A stretch of DNA of 64,000 nucleotides from Paenibacillus anaericanus. Lineage in GTDB: Bacteria > Bacillota > Bacilli > Paenibacillales > Paenibacillaceae. The position numbers and the translations under genes were made by a program. Numbering within the stretch: the stretch's first letter is position 1; each line of letters begins with the position of its first letter. Positions 46,163 to 55,482 of this stretch are shown here, in pieces. The stretch spans positions 124,001-188,000 of the forward strand of contig NZ_RZNY01000007.1 in NCBI RefSeq assembly GCF_003994475.1. The letters are read 5' to 3'. Under the pieces are notes generated by a model. It searched no databases. It was not told where the DNA came from and saw only the letters and a list, made by a program, of their open reading frames with translations.

Positions 46163-47353
46163 TCAACCCCATATAGCAGAGAGAGATCGTTCCCTTTTGT
46201 TACTCATGAACCCCTCGATCCGCTCCAGTGCTTCTGTCAGTTTCCGGGTTGAAGTTGCATAAGAGCAGCGGATGTAGCCTTCTCCACCTGTTCCGAAGAT
46301 ATGACCAGGCACAACGGCAACTCCCGCTTCCTTCAGCAGCTGCATGGCAAATTCCGCCGATGTCAGCCCCGTATGTTCAATGGATGGAAAAGCATATAAA
46401 GCTCCATTCGGCTCGTGGCACGATAATCCAGTGCTTCTGAGTCCAGCAACAAGCAACTGTCTACGCTGGTCAAAACAGTCTTTCATCATATCCTTATCCC
46501 CAAGCGCATTTCGCAAAGACTCGATAGCGGCGATTTGTCCGAGCACAGGTGCACACATTGCGGTGTATTGGTGAATCTTCAGCATAGCTGCGATCAACTC
46601 AGGGTTGCCGCATGCATACCCTACTCTCCAGCCGGTCATGGCAAATGCCTTGGAGAAGCCGCTGATTACAATTATCTGCTCCTTCATTCCGGGAAGAGCG
46701 GCAATGCTGGTATGTTGACCCGTATACGTCAATTCTGCATATACTTCATCCGATAGGACAATCAAGTTGTTCGCCTTGACGATTTGTGCAATTGGCAGCC
46801 AATCCTCGTAGGACATTACGGCTCCGGTAGGATTGTTAGGAAAATTAACCACCAATAGTTTAGAGCGCGGTGTGATAACCTTTTGCAAAGCTTCGGCTGT
46901 GAGCTTGAACCCCTGCTCTGCTGCTGCCGGAACCTCTACCAACACGCCCCCGTTCAGATGGGCGATCGGAGAATAGGCAATATAGCCGGGAGAGGGAATA
47001 ATCACTTCATCCCCATGAGCAATTAAAGCCCGCAGCGCCAAATCCACCGCCTCACTGCTTCCCACTGTAACCAGGATCTCATTGGCTGGATCATAGCGGA
47101 GCCCAAACCCATTATGCAGATATCCGGCGATTTCTTCCCTCAATTCCGGTAGCCCGGCGTTCGGAGTATACATTGTCTCTCCCCTGTTCAAGGCGCGGAT
47201 GCAAGCGGCTCTGACATGCTCCGGTGTGACGAAATCCGGCTCTCCCACTCCAAGGGATATAATATCTTTGTTAGCTGCACTCAGATCAAAAAAAGCCCGG
47301 ATGCCCGATGGTGCAATCTCCCGGACACGCGGGGCAATAAGTTCATTCAGCAT
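46163..47353 (-). CDS. PLP-dependent class I/II aminotransferase
   Basis: 396 residues from the ATG after GGGGGG. The fold-I motifs NFPNNPTGAV and SGFSKAFAMTGWRVG (Schiff-base Lys) and a C-terminal IRCSYATS are clear. It resembles PatA/AspC-type enzymes. It overlaps the ddl gene by 11 bp and follows a MocR regulator, so it may feed D-Ala-D-Ala or related cell-wall amino-acid metabolism, though it lacks any feature specific for D-amino acids. Confidence 0.9.
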   Translation of the reverse strand: MLNELIAPRVREIAPSGIRAFFDLSAANKDIISLGVGEPDFVTPEHVRAACIRALNRGETMYTPNAGLPELREEIAGYLHNGFGLRYDPANEILVTVGSSEAVDLALRALIAHGDEVIIPSPGYIAYSPIAHLNGGVLVEVPAAAEQGFKLTAEALQKVITPRSKLLVVNFPNNPTGAVMSYEDWLPIAQIVKANNLIVLSDEVYAELTYTGQHTSIAALPGMKEQIIVISGFSKAFAMTGWRVGYACGNPELIAAMLKIHQYTAMCAPVLGQIAAIESLRNALGDKDMMKDCFDQRRQLLVAGLRSTGLSCHEPNGALYAFPSIEHTGLTSAEFAMQLLKEAGVAVVPGHIFGTGGEGYIRCSYATSTRKLTEALERIEGFMSNKRERSLSAIWG

Positions 47354-48278
47354 GAACAAGCCCCCCATTCCGACTGCTTCGTTCCACCAGTGAGACAGCA
47401 ATAATCCGGTCTAGCAAGGAACTGAAAGTCATCCCTGCCGCATGAGCGCTTTTGGGCAACAGACTGGTCTTCGTCATTCCCGGTAGCGTGTTCACTTCCA
47501 GCACATACGGAATACCATCTAGTAACAGCATATCAATCCGTGCATACACACTGCATTTAAGTGCTTTATAACTAGCCCATGCCGCGGTGCGCACCTGCTC
47601 CTGAATCTCCAATGGCAAGGCTATCACCTGTTCATCCGCCCCACCTGCCTCATATTTGGCACTATAGTCGAACCATTCTCCCTGCACCGCTTCAATCCCC
47701 AGGATAGGCAGCAGTTCATCTTCTACAATGGAACAGGTTATTTCCTGTCCTTTAATGTAGCGTTCGATCATGACGGAAGCATCCTTGGCAAAAGCTTTCT
47801 GCACAGCATTCCGTAGTTCCTGGCTCCCGTTCACCTTCTCCACCCCGATGCTAGATCCGCCGGAAACCGGCTTCACCATCACCGGATAACCCAGTAGCTC
47901 TACAGCCTCCGCTGTGAATTCCGCCATGCTGCTCCAGCACAGCCAATCGGGTGTCTGTACACCTTCGCTGCGTAGAATTTTTTTGGACAAATCCTTATCC
48001 ATGCACAGGCTGCTGGACAACACACCGCTTCCGGAATACGGAATTCCTAGCGTCTCCAGTGTCCCTTGAACCGTACCATCTTCGCCATATGACCCATGTA
48101 GAGCCAGCAACGCAAAATCAAGCCCCTTCACTGCATCAACCAGTTGTTCCCGCTGCGTAATTACAATGGGGATGACTTCATATTTGTTCGGGTCGAGCTG
48201 CTTCACCATTTCTCTCCCCGTCATCAACGACACCTCATATTCAGATGAAACTCCGCCCATAATGACGCCTACTTTCAT
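47343..48278 (-). CDS. ddl: D-alanine-D-alanine ligase
   Basis: 311 residues from the ATG after AGAGGTG. ATP-grasp enzyme with GGVSSEYEVS, ALHGSYGEDG, VKPVSGGSSIGVEKV and the metal-binding EVNTLPGMT. It joins two D-Ala for the peptidoglycan stem. The gene lies 12 bp after a MocR regulator. DdlR of Brevibacillus, a MocR protein, is known to activate ddl, so the arrangement implies similar control. Confidence 0.93.
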   Translation of the reverse strand: MKVGVIMGGVSSEYEVSLMTGREMVKQLDPNKYEVIPIVITQREQLVDAVKGLDFALLALHGSYGEDGTVQGTLETLGIPYSGSGVLSSSLCMDKDLSKKILRSEGVQTPDWLCWSSMAEFTAEAVELLGYPVMVKPVSGGSSIGVEKVNGSQELRNAVQKAFAKDASVMIERYIKGQEITCSIVEDELLPILGIEAVQGEWFDYSAKYEAGGADEQVIALPLEIQEQVRTAAWASYKALKCSVYARIDMLLLDGIPYVLEVNTLPGMTKTSLLPKSAHAAGMTFSSLLDRIIAVSLVERSSRNGGLVHAE

Positions 48279-48290
48279 CTTCCTCACCTC

Positions 48291-49742
48291 TTATCCCATT
48301 AGTTGTCGTGCCACATTGCCGATAATTACGATACCTTTGCGAATATCCTCATCATTTACCCTGGAGAAACCTAGCCGCAATGTATTCTGTCCTGTGCCAT
48401 CTGTAAAGAAGATATCCCCCGCAGTAAAAATAACACCACGCTCATGGCAAGCAGCCAGTAGCTCACGGGTATTAAAACCCTCCTCAAACGTTACAAAAAG
48501 ATGCAATCCACCATCCCCCGATACCGTTGCATAAGGAATCAACTCTTTGCAGCACTCCATGGTTAATTCGTATTTTCGTTTATATTCTGATTTTGCCCGC
48601 TTCAAATATTTCTCGAGATGGCCTCCCAGTAGATATTGATACAAGATGGACTGATCCAGCGTCGAGGTGTGTATGCTACGTGCCCGTTTCGTGCTCTCCA
48701 GAACCGAGATCAACTCCCGATCGGCAAGAATCCAGCCCACCCGCAGCCCTGGGAACAGCACCTTGGAGAAGCTTCCCAGATAGACCACACTGTTCCCACT
48801 GCCCGCCGTAGCGATAAGTGGCGCCACATGCGCCCCTGAATAACGCAATTCCTCGTTAAACCCATCTTCGATCACCGGGATTTCATACTGTGTCATCAGC
48901 TTCATCAAGCTCTGTCTTTTCTCAGGGGACATGACAATGCCTGTGGGATTATGATAGGAAGGCACAAAGTAAGCGCAGTCGTAGACCCCTTCCTCCAATG
49001 CCTGTTTCAGTTCTCCCAGGTGAATGCCGTCCCGCTCCAAGGAAATCCCTTTTAGCTCAAAACCATGCAGCTTCATATTCTTGATTGCCGTGTGATGTGT
49101 TGGATTCTCACAGATTACAGCCCCACCTTTCTTGCTTAGGGCCGACAATACAATATCGAATCCTTCCGTAAATCCATTGGTAATCAAGATATCCTTTCCG
49201 TGCATGTCTACACCTTTGTGCTCCATATACTGCCGCAAATAATCTATTAATGGCTTATAGCCTTTGGCGTATCCATAATTAAGCAGCACGTTCCCCTCTA
49301 CCGACATCCGCTCCATAAAGGCTCTTTTTACATGATCCAGATCGAACAGATTCTCATCCGGAGCTATGCTGGTAAAAGAAATCGTCCCTTTCTCCGCGCG
49401 TATTCCACGCTTCATAATATCTAGGTCCTCGGCCATTCGCGCATGCCCATTCAACCGAGTCTTCCAGTCCAGCGTCCATGTAGGGACACTAATACTGCCG
49501 GCTGCAGCAGGGGCTACATAGCTCCCTTGACCTTGTACCGCATAAGTAAACCCGTCATCCTCTAGACTCTCATAGGCGGAGATCACGGAGTTGCGGCTGA
49601 CCTGAAGTAACAAGCTGAGCTCCCGAGTTGAGGGCAGCTTCTGGTTGCCCTGTAAGGCACCCTTTATAATCAAATGCTTCATATAATCCTTGACTTGGAT
49701 ATATACCGGACGTCCGGCAATGAGCTTGAAATCCTTAAACAT
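48291..49742 (-). CDS. MocR-family (GntR-HTH plus aminotransferase-like) regulator, DdlR-like
   Basis: 483 residues. N-terminal GntR winged helix (about 10-75, KLPSTRELSLLLQVSRNSVISAYESLEDDGF) fused to a fold-I aminotransferase domain with the PLP Lys in YLGSFSKVLFPGLRVGW. MocR proteins use PLP or a PLP adduct as effector. First gene of an operon with ddl and the aminotransferase; starts after GGGGGCG. Confidence 0.92.
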   Translation of the reverse strand: MFKDFKLIAGRPVYIQVKDYMKHLIIKGALQGNQKLPSTRELSLLLQVSRNSVISAYESLEDDGFTYAVQGQGSYVAPAAAGSISVPTWTLDWKTRLNGHARMAEDLDIMKRGIRAEKGTISFTSIAPDENLFDLDHVKRAFMERMSVEGNVLLNYGYAKGYKPLIDYLRQYMEHKGVDMHGKDILITNGFTEGFDIVLSALSKKGGAVICENPTHHTAIKNMKLHGFELKGISLERDGIHLGELKQALEEGVYDCAYFVPSYHNPTGIVMSPEKRQSLMKLMTQYEIPVIEDGFNEELRYSGAHVAPLIATAGSGNSVVYLGSFSKVLFPGLRVGWILADRELISVLESTKRARSIHTSTLDQSILYQYLLGGHLEKYLKRAKSEYKRKYELTMECCKELIPYATVSGDGGLHLFVTFEEGFNTRELLAACHERGVIFTAGDIFFTDGTGQNTLRLGFSRVNDEDIRKGIVIIGNVARQLMG

Positions 49743-49790
49743 TCTTCAATCGCCCCCATAGCTATCATGGCACAGACCGTACTTAATAAA

Positions 49791-49831
49791 AAGAACCACC
49801 GTCCTGGATTTTTCATCCGGCTGTGGTTCTT
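49791..49831 (-). terminator. Terminator of the three-gene ABC-2 exporter operon
   Basis: AAGAACCAC/GTGGTTCTT outer stem with a partly paired inner region. Read leftward it is followed by TTTTTATT. It lies just upstream of the MocR start. Confidence 0.7.
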
Positions 49832-49859
49832 GAGTGGTTGCTATACGATCACTTTATTA

Positions 49860-50882
49860 TTAATACACTCGATGGATAACATCCTCGAAATCCGGTTCTT
49901 CCATATCGATATCGTCAATTTCACCCCAACCCTCTAACTCGCGAAGAATGTCCATCGTACTCCATTCCTGACGGTTAGCTTCCACCGTAACTATATTGTC
50001 CTGTACCTTGGTAACGTGTATTGGCATGTTGATCAGGGAGGAACTAATTATAGGGTTGTTTCTTTCAGACAAACTCGCCTGGAAATGCTCTGGGATGTGA
50101 AAAGCTCCCCTGAATGCGACCCGAAACAACGTAGGTAATCCAATACTATCACGGAGCCCCTGTGTTGTTCCATCATAGGACAGCTGACCTTCGTTGATGA
50201 CCATAACCCGTTTGCATAATTGCTCAATATCATCCATATCATGTGTGGTTAGCAAGATGGTTTTGCCAAATTGCTCATTAAGTATTTTCAAAAACTGACG
50301 GATATTCCGTTTGGCGTTCACATCAAGTCCGATGGTTGGCTCATCTAGAAATAGCAAGTCGGGATCATGTAGCATTGCCGCCGCCAAATCTGCGCGCATC
50401 CGCTGCCCCAGTGATAGCTTACGTACCGGAGTAGCCCAAAATTCATGCAAATCAAGCAACTCAGCGAACTGGTCCAGACGCCGTTTTTTGTCTGCTGGAG
50501 TAACGCCGTACATTTCGGTCAAAATATCATAGGAATCCTTAACAGGCAAATCCCACCAAAGTCCGCTACGTTGACCGAATACGACCCCAAGTCGCCTTAC
50601 AGTTTGACGTCGTTCCTTATGCGGGTCCATCCCGCCAAGCAGCACCTTACCTGATGTTGGGTGAAGTATGCCCGTGAGCATTTTGATCGTTGTTGATTTT
50701 CCCGCTCCATTTGGACCGATATAACCAATAAACTCCCCACTGTCTACTTGGAACGAAATGCCACGTACCGCTTCCTTAACGATATAATCCCGCGAGAATA
50801 GTGTACGTAATCCGGCGAATCGCCCCTCACGAGTAACCGGAGTTTTAAACTGCTTTCGGATCTCAGTTACCTCAATGTTCAT
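49860..50882 (-). CDS. ABC exporter ATP-binding protein (NatA/DrrA-like)
   Basis: 340 residues. Walker A GPNGAGKSTTIK, LSLGQRMRADLAAAML signature and LLFLDEPTIGLDV Walker B. The N-terminus carries the extra FAGLRTLFSRDYIVKEAV loop seen in the family paired with DUF990/CmpB-type permeases. Two permease genes precede it. Confidence 0.9.
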   Translation of the reverse strand: MNIEVTEIRKQFKTPVTREGRFAGLRTLFSRDYIVKEAVRGISFQVDSGEFIGYIGPNGAGKSTTIKMLTGILHPTSGKVLLGGMDPHKERRQTVRRLGVVFGQRSGLWWDLPVKDSYDILTEMYGVTPADKKRRLDQFAELLDLHEFWATPVRKLSLGQRMRADLAAAMLHDPDLLFLDEPTIGLDVNAKRNIRQFLKILNEQFGKTILLTTHDMDDIEQLCKRVMVINEGQLSYDGTTQGLRDSIGLPTLFRVAFRGAFHIPEHFQASLSERNNPIISSSLINMPIHVTKVQDNIVTVEANRQEWSTMDILRELEGWGEIDDIDMEEPDFEDVIHRVY

Positions 50883-50912
50883 GTAAATCCCTCCCTTTTA
50901 TCTGAAATTCAC

Positions 50913-51713
50913 CTAGCTCCCTGTACTTTGATATTTAGTAATACCAAACTGCCAGAAACGTAGACTTCCGTACAGACAGAGCCCTGCAGCCACCGCCACT
51001 ACTCCTGGAACCCAAGGTCCAAGCTCACCACGCAAAATATATAAAGCCGGTACATAGTTTACTAGTCCTACCGGAATAACTATTAACAATAAAGAAGACA
51101 ACCATTTAGGATAGAGACTGAGCGGGTATTGTGCTGCGGTTCGAGCCGCGTCTTCCGTAATGTTCTGCAACTCAGTGATCCGCGTTGTCCAAAAACCAAT
51201 CGTTGCGGTAGCTAATCCGATCGAGAACATAATAACGGCCCCAGTACAAATCGCCAGTAAAGTCAAAGGTACGGATACCCAGTTCACCTGCCCACGGCTC
51301 ATCATGGCCCCAAGTGACCAACAAAGCAGAAAACCACCCTGCAGAACCTCACCTAACATAATTCTAAAGCTCTGTGGCATCAGCGTTAGCAGAACGGGAA
51401 GTGGTCGTGTCAGTAACTGATCTAGTTCACCACCTACCAAATACTTCTCTAGATGATGAACTTCATCAGCGAACGTGCGGTACAACGTCTTTGACAAGGT
51501 GATCACCGCGAAGAGGTAACCAATTTCATATAGTGACCACCCCTGAATAGCTCCGAACTTATACAACACAATGGCCACCATCAAAAATTCAGAGATTTGA
51601 ATAAGAGCAGCAAGAACAGAGGCCAGCACAAAATTAAACTTGTACTGCATCCGGCTTCGGATACTTGTTCGAATCAACAAACGATACAAAGAAAACCACG
51701 ATTTTGCGTTCAT
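50913..51713 (-). CDS. ABC-2 type permease (DUF990-like), subunit 2
   Basis: 266 residues, six helices. WSLYEIGYLFAVITLSKTLYRTFADEVHHLEKYLVGGELDQLLTRP is characteristic of the group, with the gating motif GELDQLLTRPLP. Overlaps the previous permease by 4 bp. Confidence 0.85.
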   Translation of the reverse strand: MNAKSWFSLYRLLIRTSIRSRMQYKFNFVLASVLAALIQISEFLMVAIVLYKFGAIQGWSLYEIGYLFAVITLSKTLYRTFADEVHHLEKYLVGGELDQLLTRPLPVLLTLMPQSFRIMLGEVLQGGFLLCWSLGAMMSRGQVNWVSVPLTLLAICTGAVIMFSIGLATATIGFWTTRITELQNITEDAARTAAQYPLSLYPKWLSSLLLIVIPVGLVNYVPALYILRGELGPWVPGVVAVAAGLCLYGSLRFWQFGITKYQSTGS

Positions 51714-52486
51714 CCTCCCTGCACCTCCACTTTTCGCCTAAGCCACTGTGTCGCTAATAGACAACCACTTGTCATAAGAGCACACCAAAACAACGTTCCC
51801 CATAACAACGAAACGTCACCAAACCCAAGAAAAATTCGCGTAGGTACATACAGAAGATACGGATACGGGGTCAGCCAAGCGAAGCGCTCCAGCCAGTCGG
51901 GTAGCCATTCCAGTGGAATAAAAAAACCAGCGAGTAAATTAATCATTGCATGATTCCCCCAATGCAGCCACGAAGATTCCGTAGTCCACATCGCACTTAC
52001 ACCAATTAAATAATTCATACAGATAGCTAAATATGCCGCTCCAAATAGCCCTACACCTACATATATCAGAGTGAGCCAACTACCGGAAAACTGTAAGCGA
52101 AAGACAACAACATACAACAAATAAATAGGGAGGGACTTATACAGAAACTGGTAGGCGATCTGCCCCCATTCCCGGGCCATCAAATGCGTGAACAAATGGA
52201 CGGGACGTAGCAAATCAAGTGAAATGAGACCGGTTCGCACCGCTTGCGGGATACCAAGACCGTTCGTAATAAATCCGGAAATCCACAACGACGATTGGGT
52301 GAAGGCAATATAGCTTACCATCCCCTGCGTACCGTAATCTCCAAGAACGTGGTCTTTGCCTAGCCCAATCCAAATACAGGCATACATGTAGCCGAACATC
52401 GCACTTGCGATATTATGCACCATGTGTGCACCGCGATACTGAAGATTGCGGGCATAGGCTTTAGAAGCCAAAGTGAAATAAAGCAT
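51710..52486 (-). CDS. ABC-2 type permease (DUF990-like), subunit 1
   Basis: 258 residues, six helices, paralogous to the next gene. The ATG follows GGAGGTG. Together the three genes make an exporter with two different permeases. Its substrate is unknown. Confidence 0.85.
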   Translation of the reverse strand: MLYFTLASKAYARNLQYRGAHMVHNIASAMFGYMYACIWIGLGKDHVLGDYGTQGMVSYIAFTQSSLWISGFITNGLGIPQAVRTGLISLDLLRPVHLFTHLMAREWGQIAYQFLYKSLPIYLLYVVVFRLQFSGSWLTLIYVGVGLFGAAYLAICMNYLIGVSAMWTTESSWLHWGNHAMINLLAGFFIPLEWLPDWLERFAWLTPYPYLLYVPTRIFLGFGDVSLLWGTLFWCALMTSGCLLATQWLRRKVEVQGG

Positions 52487-52644
52487 GCAGCACCTCCGAT
52501 AAGTGTGTGTGACAGCCTCTGCTGTCTACTTCAGACAAGGTAAATTTTGAGAGAAGGTGTATATCATAGCAAACGTTTACATATTAAGCAACACTTTATT
52601 TGCACACCCCCATAATCAGTGTTGGGCGTAGTCAGATATCACTC

Positions 52645-52827
52645 TAACGGAACTGGCAGCCCTTATTTTGAGTTTTGAGGGTCGAGAAAAATTCTAACGG
52701 AACTGAAAGACCTTATTCCTTCCAAATGATGCTCTACTGCATGAACAATGCTGAAATAACGTCTCCTGGTTCCGTTACAATCCAGAACAGTAGAATATTC
52801 CACAAATAAGGTCGCTGAGTTCCGTTA
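52645..52827. repeat. Symmetric four-copy repeat element (two forward, two inverted)
   Basis: A 25-bp unit, TAACGGAACY with a later CNTTATT, occurs at 52645-52669 and 52695-52719 forward, and at 52753-52777 and 52803-52827 inverted. Forward copies start exactly 50 bp apart; inverted copies end exactly 50 bp apart. The whole is a near-exact dyad about 52736, while spacers between units do not match. Confidence 0.7.
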
Positions 52828-52830
52828 CAG

Positions 52831-52895
52831 CCAGCGATTTGCGCTCATGTCCTGCGACTGGCAATCATTTTACAGCCTGCGATTCGCAATCAACT
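52831..52895. repeat. Three related 17-bp repeats
   Basis: CC[AT]GCGA[TC]T[TGC]GC[GA][AC]TCA-like units begin at 52831, 52851 and 52876, directly beyond the symmetric element. Confidence 0.5.
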
Positions 52896-52987
52896 TCGAT
52901 TCATGGTCAAACACTAGTGCTGGTTTTGTGCCCTTTTATGCTTAGAACGCATGGGTTCTCAAACCATTTGCTCTATATAAAAAAATA

Positions 52988-53011
52988 AAGCCTCGGATTT
53001 CTCCGAGGCTT
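52988..53011 (-). terminator. Terminator of the TIM-barrel isomerase gene
   Basis: AAGCCTCGGA/TCCGAGGCTT stem followed leftward by TTTATTTTTTT. Confidence 0.85.
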
Positions 53012-53066
53012 CACTAGCTAAGTTCTTCAATAGGTTTTCACAACACATCTGTCTGCTATATCGATC

Positions 53067-53891
53067 TTATGAAAACACCTTATCAAATCCTATTTTTGAC
53101 CGCTGCAGCAATTGGTCCGGACTTTCAGTCGCATCTAACGGTGTAATCACTTCTTGAGATACCACACCACGGTACCCAATATCGCCTAGACTCTTCACAA
53201 AACCTTGCAAATCAATAACACCTTCACCCGGATATAGTCTATCATTATCCAGCAATTGCCCTACGGGAAGGTCATATGCATCGTTTATATGAACGTGAAC
53301 AATTTGCTCCGATCGCAACTGCTTGCGGAGGTCATCCGCCGTAAACCCTGTCGTATAGCAATGGTAGGAGTCTACCAAGAGCCCCACATTAGGCAATCCA
53401 ATGGCATCGATTAACGCGAGGGTATCATTCACAGTCCATATGAAAGGATTTTTCCAAGCGGTGCGGAGATGATGAGGACCCACAAACTCCAAACCAAGCT
53501 TAACATCATAAGCCCCTAGTACCTCTGCTATAATCCGCAAGCGCCGAACCGCCTGGGCCATAAACAACGCTGGACTCTGATCGGTAGCTGGCAAAATGTA
53601 TGTACAACAGCTTCTACAGCCTAGTGCTGCAGCCGCTGCTGCTGATTGTGCTAGCCCCTTCAGACCTTCAAGAAACTCATCCTCTGTTCGGCGCCATTCC
53701 ACGTTCAAACCGATAGAACCAATCAACATCTTATGTTGCCCTAGCAGTTCTATGGCTCCTTCTAACCCAACACAAGCAATTAACGACTCCGCTTCAATAT
53801 CTACTGCACCAAAGCCGTATTCCGCCGCTAAGCGGATAAACTCTTCATCACGGACCTGACCAATCCCTGCCTTACTTAAGCCTTTAATCAA
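53067..53891 (-). CDS. Sugar phosphate isomerase/epimerase (xylose isomerase-like TIM barrel)
   Basis: 274 residues, TIM barrel with metal-ligand motifs LGLEFVGP, LLVDSYHCYTTG and VHINDAYD. Similar to IolE/hydroxypyruvate isomerase-type enzymes; substrate unknown. Start is a TTG after GGGGAGAG; no ATG fits the N-terminus. Confidence 0.85.
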   Translation of the reverse strand: MIKGLSKAGIGQVRDEEFIRLAAEYGFGAVDIEAESLIACVGLEGAIELLGQHKMLIGSIGLNVEWRRTEDEFLEGLKGLAQSAAAAAALGCRSCCTYILPATDQSPALFMAQAVRRLRIIAEVLGAYDVKLGLEFVGPHHLRTAWKNPFIWTVNDTLALIDAIGLPNVGLLVDSYHCYTTGFTADDLRKQLRSEQIVHVHINDAYDLPVGQLLDNDRLYPGEGVIDLQGFVKSLGDIGYRGVVSQEVITPLDATESPDQLLQRSKIGFDKVFS

Positions 53892-53987
53892 TGTTGAACT
53901 CTCCCCATTTTTAAAATGTATTCCCCTAAACTTATCATTAGCAAATTTCCAGATCAGATAAGTAATTCCATTTCCCGGTTAGATATT

Positions 53988-54533
53988 TTAACTAAATACA
54001 ATCTCCTTCACTATACCTCCATCAAAATCTTTAACGGCGAAAGCATTCCCTTCTAACACTCCATAAGAAGAAGGGTAGTTAACTTTGGGCAATGCAATAG
54101 ATCCTGGATTAAGCACATAAATCTCTTCACGCTTCTCAGCTACAGGAATATGGGTATGTCCTTGAATAAATATATCCCCTGCGGTCAGCGGAGGCAATTG
54201 CTCCATATGGAATCCATGCCCGTGCGTGACAAAGATCCGGCGCCCTTCGTGGAACAGGATAGAATAATCGCCCATCATTGGGAACTCAAGCAACATCTGA
54301 TCTACTTCAGCATCACAATTGCCACGGATTGCGATAACACGATCTTTCTGACCATTAAGTAGAATGGCGGTCTTCTGAGGATCATAACCTTCAGGCAGTG
54401 GGTTCCGTGGACCGTGATACAAATAATCCCCAAGCAGGATTACGTAATCGGCCTGTTCTTCTTTTACCTTTTCCAAAGCTCGCTCTAACCAATATGCAGA
54501 CCCGTGAATATCTGAGATAAACATGAATTTCAT
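53988..54533 (-). CDS. YfcE/MJ0936-family metallophosphoesterase
   Basis: 181 residues with the calcineurin-like motifs SDIHGS, LGDYLYHGPR, GNCDAEV, THGHGFH and GHTHIPV, all intact. YfcE-type enzymes hydrolyse phosphodiesters with manganese. The ATG overlaps the YwaF-like stop by one base. Confidence 0.9.
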   Translation of the reverse strand: MKFMFISDIHGSAYWLERALEKVKEEQADYVILLGDYLYHGPRNPLPEGYDPQKTAILLNGQKDRVIAIRGNCDAEVDQMLLEFPMMGDYSILFHEGRRIFVTHGHGFHMEQLPPLTAGDIFIQGHTHIPVAEKREEIYVLNPGSIALPKVNYPSSYGVLEGNAFAVKDFDGGIVKEIVFS

Positions 54534-55306
54534 TATGAATCGACTCCTTTTGATTTATATATTGACTCCGAAGCTAGCCTTTTCTTACGTTTAGCTGGAA
54601 GTACAAAGAATAACGAATACATACCTACGAAAAAAAACAGCGCTACACCTTCCTCAGCCAGTAGATAATAAGGATAGGGTCCCAATAGATCCAGTGCAGA
54701 CGCCGTATCCGGTTTATGATTAAGGAACATGTAATTCGAACCGAGGAGATAATTCACAGTACCAACCACTAATGCCAGAACATTCAGAAACAACAGACTC
54801 CAACCGATTGATTTCCACGTTGGCCTCTGTTGCTCGATCCATGTCATGTAGAGTGGAGATAGAACAATAGCACCATGGGCGATGAAGTACTCGAAGTAAC
54901 GAAAATGTGGATAACCGTATGCTAAGGCGGGTGTAATTAAAGCTTGGAATGCCCCGGCTATTCCGGCAAAATACAGAATCTGATATAGCTTGTTACTTCG
55001 AGCAAGTAGCATGATGATTGAGAGAATAAGTGTGACACTACATAACTCAAGCGGCAGCGTATATCGAACATCCCATAAATCATTCGCGAAATACCATGTG
55101 TTAAGACCAATCTCCGTCAGAGCTAGAACAACAACCAGTCCATATCGAATCGCCGATGCGACAATTCGGTTCCTCCTGATCCTATGCCTCCCTATATACA
55201 AACCCAATACGAATAAAATGATTACCCCAATTACGATCCCATGTTGAGCAGAGAACATAATAAATTCCGGCGAATTCCCTTGGGAGAAGAAGGATAATAA
55301 CGTCAT
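54533..55306 (-). CDS. YwaF-like integral membrane protein (TIGR02206 type)
   Basis: 257 residues, about seven helices. LPLELCSVTLILSIIMLL and HGAIVLSPLYMTW are typical of YwaF proteins. Function unknown. Translationally coupled to the phosphodiesterase gene. An AGGAAGCGC sequence precedes the start. Confidence 0.8.
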   Translation of the reverse strand: MTLLSFFSQGNSPEFIMFSAQHGIVIGVIILFVLGLYIGRHRIRRNRIVASAIRYGLVVVLALTEIGLNTWYFANDLWDVRYTLPLELCSVTLILSIIMLLARSNKLYQILYFAGIAGAFQALITPALAYGYPHFRYFEYFIAHGAIVLSPLYMTWIEQQRPTWKSIGWSLLFLNVLALVVGTVNYLLGSNYMFLNHKPDTASALDLLGPYPYYLLAEEGVALFFFVGMYSLFFVLPAKRKKRLASESIYKSKGVDS

Positions 55307-55367
55307 AAGCGCTTCCTTTCTATCGGGAGACTTGGACTTTGCTTAGTGACTGAATTTCACAAAAAAA

Positions 55368-55406
55368 ACGTGCTACCGCCGTATCCATAAATACAGGGTA
55401 ACACGC
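55368..55406 (-). terminator. Terminator of the EamA transporter gene
   Basis: GCGTGtTACC and GGTAgCACG arms; read leftward a run of eight T residues follows. Confidence 0.75.
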
Positions 55407-55482
55407 TTCTGAATTGTTTAAAAGTATCCGTATACCAACCTGAAATCTAAGCAATAGATCCATTCGATTAAAAACTGGGTCT

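Larger units (their letters stand above)
52487..53066. other. 580-bp gene-free region with repeats
   Basis: Holds the upstream side of the ABC operon, the symmetric repeat element at 52645-52827, three related short repeats at 52831-52895, and a terminator near 52988-53011. I find no open frame of note. Confidence 0.6.
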
